Under the pieces are notes generated by a model. That model did no database searches, had not been told where the DNA came from, and was given only the letters and a program-made list of their open reading frames with translations. Made by a program: the position numbers and the translations under genes. Shown one piece after another: positions 8,688 to 16,464 of a stretch of DNA of 64,000 bases (its first letter is position 1; each line of letters opens with the position of its first letter). Origin of the DNA: Pseudomonadota bacterium. Its GTDB lineage: Bacteria; Pseudomonadota; Alphaproteobacteria; UBA8366. The stretch is taken from the NCBI GenBank assembly GCA_036339585.1, contig JAYZAS010000007.1:62001-126000 (forward strand), in the 5' to 3' direction.

Positions 8688-9155
8688 ATGTGTGAGTGCG
8701 ATATTATATTCCGTCGGGCCGTTCAGGCTGATCTCTGTGCAATTGTCAAAATGCTCTCAGACGATCCCATAGGCGTAGCGCGTGAGGTTCCAGCAGAGCC
8801 TCTCCCAAAGGTTTATTTGGATGCATTCCGAGCAATTTCAGTTGATGATAACCAGCTATTAGTAGTTGCGGTAAATAGCAAGACCATAGTGGGCACTATG
8901 CAGCTAAGCTTTATCCCGGGCATAGCTCGCACTGGAATGTGGCGAGGTCAGATAGAGGCAGTGCGGGTTTTGAAGAAATACAGAAACACAGGACTTGGCC
9001 GCAGAATGCTCTGTTGGGGTATAGAACGCTTTAAGGAAAAGGGGTGCGGCATAGTACAGTTAACAACTGACAAAAAACGCACAAACGCCCATCGATTTTA
9101 TAACAGTATGGGTTTTGTTGCGAGCCATGAGGGTTACAAGTTAGTTTTGGGTTAG
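8688..9155 (+). CDS. GNAT-family N-acetyltransferase
   Basis: 155 residues with the GNAT fold: N-terminal strand/helix IFRRAVQADLCAIVKML, the beta-4 strand GQIEAVRVLKKYRNTGLGRRML carrying the acetyl-CoA pyrophosphate loop (R-x-x-G-x-G/R, about residues 100-108), and the C-terminal AHRFYNSMGFVAS helix-strand typical of the family. A GGGAG ribosome binding site sits just before the ATG, three bases after the stop of the GIY-YIG gene, so it is the last gene of that operon. The acceptor substrate is unknown. Confidence 0.88.
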   Translation: MCECDIIFRRAVQADLCAIVKMLSDDPIGVAREVPAEPLPKVYLDAFRAISVDDNQLLVVAVNSKTIVGTMQLSFIPGIARTGMWRGQIEAVRVLKKYRNTGLGRRMLCWGIERFKEKGCGIVQLTTDKKRTNAHRFYNSMGFVASHEGYKLVLG

Positions 9156-9333
9156 ATGGGATAAATAATAAAACAAGCTCCTTTGCACTAAAATGTGTTT
9201 TAGCACTCTTTGTTATGACTGCAATTACGGTCATATTTAGGCACTCTATCAATGGCAAGTTTGATATTTGGGAGTATACACTCAAATGATGTAAGGCTCG
9301 TCGCATTGCATCGTGATGACTTCGCCAAAGAAA

Positions 9334-10044
9334 TCATAAGGTTGCCACAAATTTTTCGATTATCGGGTTTACAGTCGAAGGAGCCTCGGTCGTTGGAAAA
9401 TGCCCAGCATTTTTCAATTCTATGTATTGGGATCCTGGGACTTGCTTGTGAATTTCGGCTTCGTAGTTTGGTGGGTTGCCGTGATCATTGAGACCACGAA
9501 TAAGTAAAAGCTTTGGCCGTAAGGATTCAATGCGGTCGCGCACGTCAAAACAGTCAATAGCTTTCAGGTCATGATATTGTGAGACTGGTCCTACCTGCTT
9601 ATGGCGCTGCAGTAGTTTTCTTCTCAACGCCTTTGGCACGGCATGCATAGCTCTAACTTGGAAATCAATCCATTCTTGATAGCTTTTTTTATTCTCCACA
9701 GCATTAAGACGCATCTGGTAGGTGTTTTTTTCTCGGACTTTTGGTCTCATAGCAACAGTCATCAATATCAGGCCAGCAACTTCATCTGGATAGTCCAGGC
9801 CATATTGCAGCGAAATTGATGCGCCGAGCGTATATCCACATAGGACAAGGTTGGATTTTGCCCCGTGGGCCCAGATCCAACCGCGAACCCAATCAGTATA
9901 ACGTTCTATATTAAAGCATCGGGTTCCTTCTAAATGTCCAGGCAAGTCGGGTGCCAAAGCATCGGGGAAATAATCTAACTGGTTGACGAATGCATCAGAG
10001 CACCCACCCGCACCCGGGCCATGGATAAAAACTAGCTTTGGCAT
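9334..10044 (-). CDS. Alpha/beta-hydrolase fold protein with Thr at the nucleophile position
   Basis: The 236-residue protein has the expected hydrolase landmarks: oxyanion-hole loop FIHGPGAGG (residues 6-14), ALAPDLPGH (29-37), nucleophile elbow CGYTLGAS (69-76), an acid-loop aspartate in LLLIRGLNDHGNPP and the catalytic His in NAGHFPTTEAP. At the elbow the usual G-x-S-x-G is G-Y-T-L-G: the codon is ACG, one transversion away from the serine codon TCG. The enzyme may therefore be inactive, use threonine, or have a non-hydrolytic role. It is transcribed divergently from the next gene. Confidence 0.82.
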   Translation of the reverse strand: MPKLVFIHGPGAGGCSDAFVNQLDYFPDALAPDLPGHLEGTRCFNIERYTDWVRGWIWAHGAKSNLVLCGYTLGASISLQYGLDYPDEVAGLILMTVAMRPKVREKNTYQMRLNAVENKKSYQEWIDFQVRAMHAVPKALRRKLLQRHKQVGPVSQYHDLKAIDCFDVRDRIESLRPKLLLIRGLNDHGNPPNYEAEIHKQVPGSQYIELKNAGHFPTTEAPSTVNPIIEKFVATL

Positions 10045-10221
10045 CTTACTATCCTTTCAGACGGGGAATATTATGACGAACCAATGCATCTATAATGGAA
10101 AAAGACTCCTAATAACGAGCTTAATATTTATACTCCTTCAAAATTTGAGCATAGGCTGCCTGATCGAAAAGTTTACCGAAATGCCACCTGGTGCTAACGT
10201 TATAATCTTTTGGAGAATAAT

Positions 10222-10869
10222 ATGGGTGTGAATTTTGCCTGTCATAGGATCGATTGTGTGCCAAGACGTTGGAAGGATGCTGCAGGCTCGATCGTCACTG
10301 ATGGAGTTGAAAGAATACAAAAAGCAGGTGGATCCTTGTACGGCGTATGGCGCAGCCAGATTGGCTTGCCGCGCGACACAGTAATTGCGATTACAATTTG
10401 GCCTGACATCGAATCTGCATCTGAACATGCGAGCTTGCTTGACAGAGGATTGGCTACAGTGCGGGCGTCGGGGTATGAAATTTTACATCCAACCTCTCGT
10501 CCAAAAAATGATGAACCGCCAGAACGCCAAGGTAACTACGCATTTCGCTGGTTTGAGACGCCGACAGATAAATATGATGAATTTATGGAGCTGTGCATTG
10601 CGGCTTGGCCGGATTTCGAAAGTTCTTATGACTCGCAAGTCATTGGGTTGTGGAAGGTTAATGGAGAAGGACCAACGGTGCGCAGCTTGCTTTTGACGCG
10701 CAGGCCCGATCTCGCGATGTGGGAACGTTCTAAGATACCTGCTAACGAGATTGAATTTGAAATGCGCGAAAAGCTTAACCGCCGCTATGACTTATGCGAT
10801 TGGACAGTTGTAAACACAATGACACTAATCACTGCGACGGATAGTCAGGATAAGGTGCGTTGGGCTTGA
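10222..10869 (+). CDS. NIPSNAP-like / dimeric alpha-beta-barrel protein
   Basis: The product is about 215 residues with two repeats of a ferredoxin-like half-barrel: the first around GGSLYGVWRSQIGLPRDTVIAITIWPDIESASEH, the second around YAFRWFETPTDKYDEFMELCIAAWPDFE. This duplication, with conserved aromatic residues and a GL/GVW strand, is what stand-alone dimeric alpha-beta-barrel and NIPSNAP-type proteins show. No catalytic motif is visible. I prefer the ATG at 10222, six bases after GGAG, over an in-frame TTG at 10210 that would contain the ribosome binding site. It diverges from the alpha/beta hydrolase; a link between the two is only suggested by position. Confidence 0.6.
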   Translation: MGVNFACHRIDCVPRRWKDAAGSIVTDGVERIQKAGGSLYGVWRSQIGLPRDTVIAITIWPDIESASEHASLLDRGLATVRASGYEILHPTSRPKNDEPPERQGNYAFRWFETPTDKYDEFMELCIAAWPDFESSYDSQVIGLWKVNGEGPTVRSLLLTRRPDLAMWERSKIPANEIEFEMREKLNRRYDLCDWTVVNTMTLITATDSQDKVRWA

Positions 10870-10904
10870 ACTAGTCATGTCTAAAAAAATAAGGAAAGGC
10901 GGCT

Positions 10905-10996
10905 TAGGCTTTGAATACTCGTTAATCAAAAAGCCAATCCTTTATTTGGGCGGCACTCAGATTGGAGCTTAAGGAAATGCGACAATACTGAGTGCC
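10905..10996 (+). other. Candidate structured RNA or attenuator-like inverted repeats
   Basis: The 276-base spacer before the Ldh_2 gene contains nested inverted repeats. A nine-base perfect stem GGCACTCAG/CTGAGTGCC (10952-10960 with 10988-10996) can be lengthened by ATTG/CAAT (10961-10964 with 10983-10986) across one bulged A. CCAATC at 10934-10939 can instead pair with GATTGG at 10960-10965, which would exclude the longer stem. A third pair, GGCTTT with AAAGCC, lies just upstream. No known riboswitch class is recognisable and no U-tract follows. Confidence 0.35.
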
Positions 10997-11145
10997 AAGG
11001 TCGTAAAGGTGCGGGCCGGGATCTGGGTATTCAGTTAATTTTGCAAAATGTAATAGTCACGTAGGCTCATCTCATCTCGGCGATAACACAATCGAGCACA
11101 CAAGTCTTAAGTAGATGGCTTAACTAATTATTCGAGGCCCTTGAT

Positions 11146-12183
11146 ATGGTGATTTTAAAAAAAGGAACTTCTTTACGCGTCTCCTCAGATAACCTTCGTG
11201 CTTTAGCTGAGACAATATTTCAAAAACGCGGTGTGCCAAAGAAAGACGCGGTTTTAGTAGCAGATATATTGATAGAGGCTAACTTACGTGGGCATGACTC
11301 CCATGGCGTTATTCGTATACCAAACTGGATTAAAGGATTGGACTGTGGTGCTCTTAAACCAGCATGTCAGCCCTCAGTTGTTCGAGACAAAGGTGCAACC
11401 GCTTTGCTACATGGTGATAGTGGTCTTGGGCCTGTGGTTGCAAAAAAAGCAACAGATCTCGTACTTCAAAAGGCTAAAAACTTTGGTGTTGGGTTAGTAA
11501 GTGTGCGTAAAGCATCGCATATTGGCATTTTGCAATATTACTCTCAGTGGCTTGCCGAAAATGGCGTGATAGGAATAGTGCTAACAAACACGGAGCCTGG
11601 TGTAGCCCCTTTTGGGAGCCGACAACAAATACTCGGCACCAATCCTTTAACTATTTCTGTACCCTCGGCAGGTACTCCGTACCTGGTAGATATGTCAACA
11701 AGTGTTGCGGCTCGTGGCAAGATTGTTAACGCTCTCGAGCGTGGTGAGAGTATTCCAGATGGGTGGGCTATTGATGAAAAGGGTAATCCAACCACAAATC
11801 CAACAGACGCATTGAAAGGAGCCTTATTACCCGCGGGTGGGGCAAAAGGGTCGGCCTTAGCGATAATGATCGATTTTTTAGCAGGAGGGTTGGCCGGTGG
11901 TTCCGTAGGTACGAAAGTAAGCGGAACTATGAATACTGATCAAGAAATTACAAAAGGAGATATGTTTCTTGCTATCGATCCTGGCTCGATCGGCTCTAAA
12001 CGTAGGTTTATCGGCTGCGTAGAAGAATTAGCATCCGAAATACATCACAGTCAGCCTTTGCCAGGTGCAGAAATGGTTTTAATGCCCGGCGAGTTCGAAC
12101 AAATACAAAAAAAGAAGAACTTAAGATGCGGGATCGACATTACAAAAAAACTGCTGGCTGAAATACAAAAGCTTGCAGAGTGA
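11146..12183 (+). CDS. Ldh_2-family NAD(P)-dependent 2-hydroxyacid dehydrogenase (possible sulfolactate dehydrogenase)
   Basis: The 345-residue protein belongs to the malate/L-lactate dehydrogenase (Ldh_2) family: N-terminal VSSDNLRALAETIF and ADILIEANLRGHDSHGV, the catalytic His in VRKASHIG (about residue 126), LGTNPLTISVP, and DMSTSVAARGKI in the nucleotide-binding part. The C-terminal PAGGAKGSALAIMID, rather than the GGHKGYGLAL of many malate dehydrogenases, is the form I associate with the ComC-like subgroup that includes (R)-sulfolactate dehydrogenase. It converges on the operon encoding ComDE-like subunits and a D-2-hydroxyacid dehydrogenase, which supports oxidation of sulfolactate to sulfopyruvate. 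Malate, ureidoglycolate or another 2-hydroxyacid remain possible. Confidence 0.82.
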   Translation: MVILKKGTSLRVSSDNLRALAETIFQKRGVPKKDAVLVADILIEANLRGHDSHGVIRIPNWIKGLDCGALKPACQPSVVRDKGATALLHGDSGLGPVVAKKATDLVLQKAKNFGVGLVSVRKASHIGILQYYSQWLAENGVIGIVLTNTEPGVAPFGSRQQILGTNPLTISVPSAGTPYLVDMSTSVAARGKIVNALERGESIPDGWAIDEKGNPTTNPTDALKGALLPAGGAKGSALAIMIDFLAGGLAGGSVGTKVSGTMNTDQEITKGDMFLAIDPGSIGSKRRFIGCVEELASEIHHSQPLPGAEMVLMPGEFEQIQKKKNLRCGIDITKKLLAEIQKLAE

Positions 12184-12240
12184 CATGTTTATTTTCCCAC
12201 TTTTAAAAGGATAATAGGCTATGCAGTCTGACTATCGATT

Positions 12241-13884
12241 TTAGAAATCCCTAAAAGCCGGCGCTGCAGGTTTTCCAAGCAACATATCCGCTGCTTTTTC
12301 AGCGATCATGATTGTTGGCGCATTCGTATTTCCACCAATCTGTAGAGGCATAACAGAGGCGTCGACTACACGCAGACCTCTTATTCCATTAACGCGAAGC
12401 TGCGTATCGACCACCGCCATTGGATCATCGTCAGGTCCCATAGCGCACGTGCGAACAGGATGGTAAACTGTAGCACAATTATTTCGGACATACTGTTTTA
12501 ACTCGTTGTCCATTACAATTTCCTTCCCTGGCCGTAATTCAGGGCCGCGCACCGCGTCGAAAGCGTGAGATGCAAGTATGCGACGCGTTACTTTTATACC
12601 GGCAACCAAAGCATCTAGATCTCGTTCATCGCTCAGAAAATTTGGATCTATAAGCGGTGATGATTTTGGATCAGTATCGGCTATAGACACAGACCCCAAG
12701 CTTTTTGGATGCATTAATGATACATTGCAGCTGTAACCATGCCCGTAGGTTAGTTTGCGCCCACCACGGGCCCTAACGGCGGGCGCAAAACCAATTTGTA
12801 TATTTGGCCGGTCTAAGTTAGGCTTTGTTTTAATATAGCCTGTTGCTTCATTGATATTACTAGCAATCATCCCAGACCGGTTGAGAAGATAATCAATTCC
12901 GTGATAGACTAGTTTAGGTAAAGCTTTAAACGAAATACCATAACCCGCGATGCTCGCTGTTTGTGTAACCACACTTACAGCAATATGGTCTTGCAGGTTC
13001 TTACCAACCCCTGGGACCGACGAATTAATTGCTATGCCGTGTTTCTTCAGTTCCTCAGGATCACCAATTCCAGAACGCATAAGCACTGTGGGCGACACTA
13101 TTGAGCCGCATGAAATCAGCACCTCGCGATTGGCGTAAATGATTTGTTGCTCTCCATGCTGCAAAAATTCAACGCCTGTCGCCTTGCCATCTTGAATTAA
13201 AACCTTATTCACGTGTGCCTGAGTGAGGATTTTGAGGTTCTGTCTTCTCCGTACGGGGTCCAGGTAGGCCTTCGCCGCAGACCATCGTTTACCATTTTTT
13301 ATCGTTACTTGCCTTTCACCGAAGCCCTCCTGATCGCCATCGTTAAAGTCAAGACGGCGAGGAAATTGCATAGAATCAGTTGCTTCGAAGAGCAGATTGA
13401 GCATCTTGTTTGGCTTCTTGACCCTACTTACATGTAGGGGCCCTGAGGTTCCATGTAGTGGATCATTTCGGAAAATTTCATTATTTTCTGAACGGATGAA
13501 GTAAGGGAGCACTTCACGATATGACCAACCAACGCAGCCCGCCTTATTAGCCCAATCATCATAATCGCGTTTATTGCCACGGGCATACACCATACCATTG
13601 ATTGAGCTGGACCCGCCGATAACCCGACCTCGTGGGATTGATATTTTTCGGTTCGATGCGTTGGCTTGACCCGCAGTTTTGTAATTCCAATTCCATTTTT
13701 TATGATCGATCAGAAACATCACGCCTAAAGGTATATGAATTAGCGGTGAACTATCGCTAGCGCCCGCTTCAATTAGGCAGACGCTAGTCTTTGGGTTCTC
13801 GGAGAGCCGATTAGCAAGAACGCAGCCGGCAGAGCCACCCCCTACAATAACGAAGTCGAAGTTTTCAATAGAATCCGCCATCAA
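12241..13884 (-). CDS. GMC-family FAD oxidoreductase (choline-dehydrogenase-like)
   Basis: The 547-residue protein begins with the FAD dinucleotide motif VIVGGGSAGCVLANRL (about residues 12-27) and E-A-G at the end of strand 2. The GMC signature 1 (GRVIGGSSSINGMVYARG, around 84-101) and signature 2 (GSIVSPTVLMRSGIG, around 260) are both present. The C-terminal part has the catalytic His in YHPVRTCAMG and the closing GLRVVDASVMPLQIGGNTNAPTIM. GMC enzymes oxidise alcohols (choline, polyethylene glycol, long-chain or sugar alcohols) and pass electrons to quinone or oxygen. There is no signal peptide. It is the last gene of the comD-comE-dehydrogenase run, 72 bases after the previous gene. Confidence 0.92.
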   Translation of the reverse strand: MMADSIENFDFVIVGGGSAGCVLANRLSENPKTSVCLIEAGASDSSPLIHIPLGVMFLIDHKKWNWNYKTAGQANASNRKISIPRGRVIGGSSSINGMVYARGNKRDYDDWANKAGCVGWSYREVLPYFIRSENNEIFRNDPLHGTSGPLHVSRVKKPNKMLNLLFEATDSMQFPRRLDFNDGDQEGFGERQVTIKNGKRWSAAKAYLDPVRRRQNLKILTQAHVNKVLIQDGKATGVEFLQHGEQQIIYANREVLISCGSIVSPTVLMRSGIGDPEELKKHGIAINSSVPGVGKNLQDHIAVSVVTQTASIAGYGISFKALPKLVYHGIDYLLNRSGMIASNINEATGYIKTKPNLDRPNIQIGFAPAVRARGGRKLTYGHGYSCNVSLMHPKSLGSVSIADTDPKSSPLIDPNFLSDERDLDALVAGIKVTRRILASHAFDAVRGPELRPGKEIVMDNELKQYVRNNCATVYHPVRTCAMGPDDDPMAVVDTQLRVNGIRGLRVVDASVMPLQIGGNTNAPTIMIAEKAADMLLGKPAAPAFRDF

Positions 13885-13956
13885 AGAGTCCTTTATTTCA
13901 TTGGTCTATCAATTAAATTGATAGCGTTGTTGACATACCCAAAGTCTGGATTTTGA

Positions 13957-15000
13957 CTAATAACCGGTTACCCAATCTATTTTATTAAGCATGGGTTCTC
14001 CTGCTATAAATGCTTTAAGATTTTTGCAAAAGACTTCAGTATGGCGTTTGTGATCTATATCGGACTTCCCAGAACAGTGAGGTGTTATAACAATCTTTGG
14101 GTGATTCCATAAAATAGGCGGTGGTGGATTCTCAAATTCACCAACATAGCAATCAAGGGCAGCCCCTCGGAGGTGCTCACAATTAAGTGCTTTAACCATG
14201 GCATCCTCATCAATAATTTCCCCACGTGCTATATTGACTATAACACCCCCAGGTTTGATGGCATTAAATGCATCCTCGTTTAACAGGTGATAGGTTTCTT
14301 TTGTCAATTGACAACAAACAGCGACGAAGTGACTTTCCGCGAGAAGCTCTAAAAGGCCTGACGGATTTTTTATTTTAGAGAATCCAGTTGGAAGGGCGCC
14401 CGACGTTGATCGTTTTGTGCCAACTACTCTCATTCCAAGTCTGTCAGCGAGTCGACCTAGTTGTGAACCTATACCACCAGCGCCGACAACACATAACGTT
14501 TTGCCTTCAATTAACAAGGATTGATATTTCGATTTGTTGAAGTTTTGTTGTGCACAATCCTGTTTAGCGATATGAAAATTTTTTGAAAAGTGAAGCAAGC
14601 CAGCCAATGCAAACTCAGCAATGGCAAGGGTGTTTCCGTAACCCCGTGACGTGGTAACGATTACGTCACTCTCCCACAGGTCGCTTTTAAGAAGATTGTT
14701 TGCGCCAGCTGGTTGCTGATGGAACCATTTCAGCTTAGGCGACCGGCGGCGCATATCCAACGGGTATGGCCATCCGCCGAAAATTACATCAGCATCTGCC
14801 AAAAGAGCATCCCGTTCTGACCGTGTGGCGCAGCCTGATGCTTGAGGTGCAAGGTAGTTATCACAGCAGAACGCTGGCCACGTATCCCGGATTTCTCCAT
14901 CAAAGTAACCAGGTGCCATAATAAGTTCAACAGCTGGATGAGTGGAGAGGATATTTTGTTGTTCTGCCTCCGACAGATTCAGTAATGCGAGGATCTTCAT
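13957..15000 (-). CDS. D-2-hydroxyacid dehydrogenase family protein (possible (S)-sulfolactate dehydrogenase)
   Basis: 347 residues with the D-isomer-specific 2-hydroxyacid dehydrogenase plan: substrate loop GANN (residues about 99-102), Rossmann motif VVGAGGIGSQLGRLADRLG (about 170-188), catalytic Arg in VNIARGEIIDE, and catalytic His in ITPHCSGKS. The Glu of the relay sits in the DCYVGEFENPPPP loop region. The basic residues after strand 2 (GTKRS) suggest NADP(H). It follows comE by 29 bases on the same strand, so it probably acts on the same 2-keto acid; an enzyme of this family (SlcC) oxidises (S)-sulfolactate in sulfolactate-degrading bacteria. That specific assignment is inference. Confidence 0.88.
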   Translation of the reverse strand: MKILALLNLSEAEQQNILSTHPAVELIMAPGYFDGEIRDTWPAFCCDNYLAPQASGCATRSERDALLADADVIFGGWPYPLDMRRRSPKLKWFHQQPAGANNLLKSDLWESDVIVTTSRGYGNTLAIAEFALAGLLHFSKNFHIAKQDCAQQNFNKSKYQSLLIEGKTLCVVGAGGIGSQLGRLADRLGMRVVGTKRSTSGALPTGFSKIKNPSGLLELLAESHFVAVCCQLTKETYHLLNEDAFNAIKPGGVIVNIARGEIIDEDAMVKALNCEHLRGAALDCYVGEFENPPPPILWNHPKIVITPHCSGKSDIDHKRHTEVFCKNLKAFIAGEPMLNKIDWVTGY

Positions 15001-15029
15001 AAATTTAACAGGGCAAACTGGTTGTGTTT

Positions 15030-15590
15030 CTAATTGCGTGCCTTGACTTCAGTCATAAAACGATCGCGAATGGAAACGGGGTGAGTCAGGATATTAGGAA
15101 CAGGAACATTTCCACTCTCACATTTACAAACAATTATGGTCATTTGCTTTCCCTTAAGAGCCTTGCCAACCTCTTCCGCAGCCTCCTCTCCTTGGCATTC
15201 TACAACGTTTGCGCAGCCGCAAGCTTTCGCGACCTTGGATAAAGATGTCTTCTTTCCTGCATAGGTTGGTTGATCACCCGTCGACCCATAGGAACCATTG
15301 TCTATGATTAATAGAGTGAAGTTGTCTGCTGGATTATTTGCTATAGTGGCTAGTGTGCCAAAATTTGTAAGTACAGAGCCATCACCATCAATTGCTAGCA
15401 CGGGTGCACTTTGGTTGAGAGCTAGGCCAAGGCCTATGGATGAACAAAGGCCCATCGTTCCAAGCATATAGAAGTTGGACGGCTGATCATCGTGCATAAA
15501 TAATTCCTGAGAAGGTAGGCCAATGTTGCATATAACAAGTTCGTCGGTAATAACCGGTATTAGGGATTTGGTAACTTCGCTCCGTATCAT
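15030..15590 (-). CDS. comE: Sulfopyruvate decarboxylase beta-like subunit (thiamine-diphosphate-binding)
   Basis: The product is 186 residues from the ATG at 15588-15590, which overlaps the comD stop as TAATG, a hallmark of translational coupling; a longer frame to 15605 would lie inside comD. It has the thiamine-diphosphate motif beginning IDGDGSVLTNFGTL (about residues 75-88) and ending IIDNGSYG, plus GTMGLCSSIGLGLAL. The small size, covering only the Pyr/PP-type C-terminal half of a decarboxylase, matches ComE, the beta subunit of sulfopyruvate decarboxylase, and also phosphonopyruvate decarboxylase. The enzyme releases CO2 from sulfopyruvate to give sulfoacetaldehyde. No phosphonate genes are nearby, so I favour the sulfonate assignment. 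Confidence 0.78.
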   Translation of the reverse strand: MIRSEVTKSLIPVITDELVICNIGLPSQELFMHDDQPSNFYMLGTMGLCSSIGLGLALNQSAPVLAIDGDGSVLTNFGTLATIANNPADNFTLLIIDNGSYGSTGDQPTYAGKKTSLSKVAKACGCANVVECQGEEAAEEVGKALKGKQMTIIVCKCESGNVPVPNILTHPVSIRDRFMTEVKARN

Positions 15591-16087
15591 TATGCTGCAC
15601 TCCAAAAGCTTGCGTCGGCCAAAATGGCAGTGGGCTTGCTTGCCATAAATGTGTGATTTAGAATTGCACTTAATTCTTCAATGTCACTAGCCTTATGAAA
15701 ATGATATGACGGAATATTCATTTGTTGAAGAATTGGTTTAGTGTGCATCGCCATTTCCACTTGACATGCCACCTTTTCACCGACCTCTCCACGGTAGCTA
15801 ATCAGCATAGGCAGAGGCATCTGGTAATATTGTATTAAGGCAGCAAGTGAATTAACTGTAACTCCTAGGGCTGTGTTTTGCATAATTATGCATGGCCTGG
15901 TGCCTCCTAGAAAAGCTCCTGCACAAAGTCCCATCCCTTCTGCCTCATGATTGCATGGAACGTGATGAATTTGATCATGCTTCTCAACTGCCTCGATCAC
16001 GCCGGACAGTTGTTTGCATGGCACAGTCGTTACAAATCCAATCTCGTTATCAATAAAATCATTAACGATACGTTCGCTTATATCCAT
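15590..16087 (-). CDS. comD: Sulfopyruvate decarboxylase alpha-like subunit
   Basis: 165 residues from the ATG at 16085-16087, preceded by GGGGCAGAA; an upstream in-frame start at 16183 would add 32 Cys-rich residues not seen in the family. The protein has the thiamine-diphosphate-enzyme Pyr-domain layout: GFVTTVPCKQLSGVIEA, the conserved Glu in PCNHEAEGMGLCAGAFLGG that activates the cofactor, and QNTALGVTVNSLAAL, which matches ComD and split phosphonopyruvate decarboxylases. It must pair with the downstream beta subunit. Together with the adjoining hydroxyacid dehydrogenase it forms a two-step hydroxyacid oxidation/decarboxylation module. Confidence 0.78.
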   Translation of the reverse strand: MDISERIVNDFIDNEIGFVTTVPCKQLSGVIEAVEKHDQIHHVPCNHEAEGMGLCAGAFLGGTRPCIIMQNTALGVTVNSLAALIQYYQMPLPMLISYRGEVGEKVACQVEMAMHTKPILQQMNIPSYHFHKASDIEELSAILNHTFMASKPTAILADASFWSAA

Positions 16088-16392
16088 TTCTGCCCCAGCC
16101 AGTTTTTCTATTTTTAGTAATAAGTTCTCCTCTACAACCTTTTGTATACACGGGCAATAACAAGCTCGCAAATATCGTTTCAACGAACTGTTGGATGCTT
16201 AACAATCTTAAATGCTACTAAGTATGTAAAAGTTTAGTTGGTGGTCGCAGATTCAGTGTTTAGGCTCTGTCATGTAGATGTGCGACATTCTATTAAACAG
16301 CCGTTGATATGAATGGTAAAAATGGGCTGCCATTTTTTATAGAAAGCAAAGCGCCTAATGCTCTAGTCCAAATGCGCTAGAACCCGATAATG

Positions 16393-16427
16393 TAAAAAAC
16401 CCGCGAAGTGCAAGCTTCGCGGGTTTT
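16393..16427 (-). terminator. Rho-independent terminator of glnA
   Basis: A perfect 11-base-pair stem, AACCCGCGAAG/CTTCGCGGGTT, with a six-base loop lies 38 bases after the glnA stop. On the minus strand it is followed by a run of six T, as expected for an intrinsic terminator. It separates glnA from the comD operon. Confidence 0.93.
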
Positions 16428-16464
16428 CAATGCTTTTTACTATTTTGTATTGTACAAAAGGTTT

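Noticed and set aside
9156-9333. CTAAAA/TTTTAG hairpin between convergent genes as a bidirectional terminator
   Set aside because: Six weak base pairs only, and the flanking repeats do not pair cleanly.
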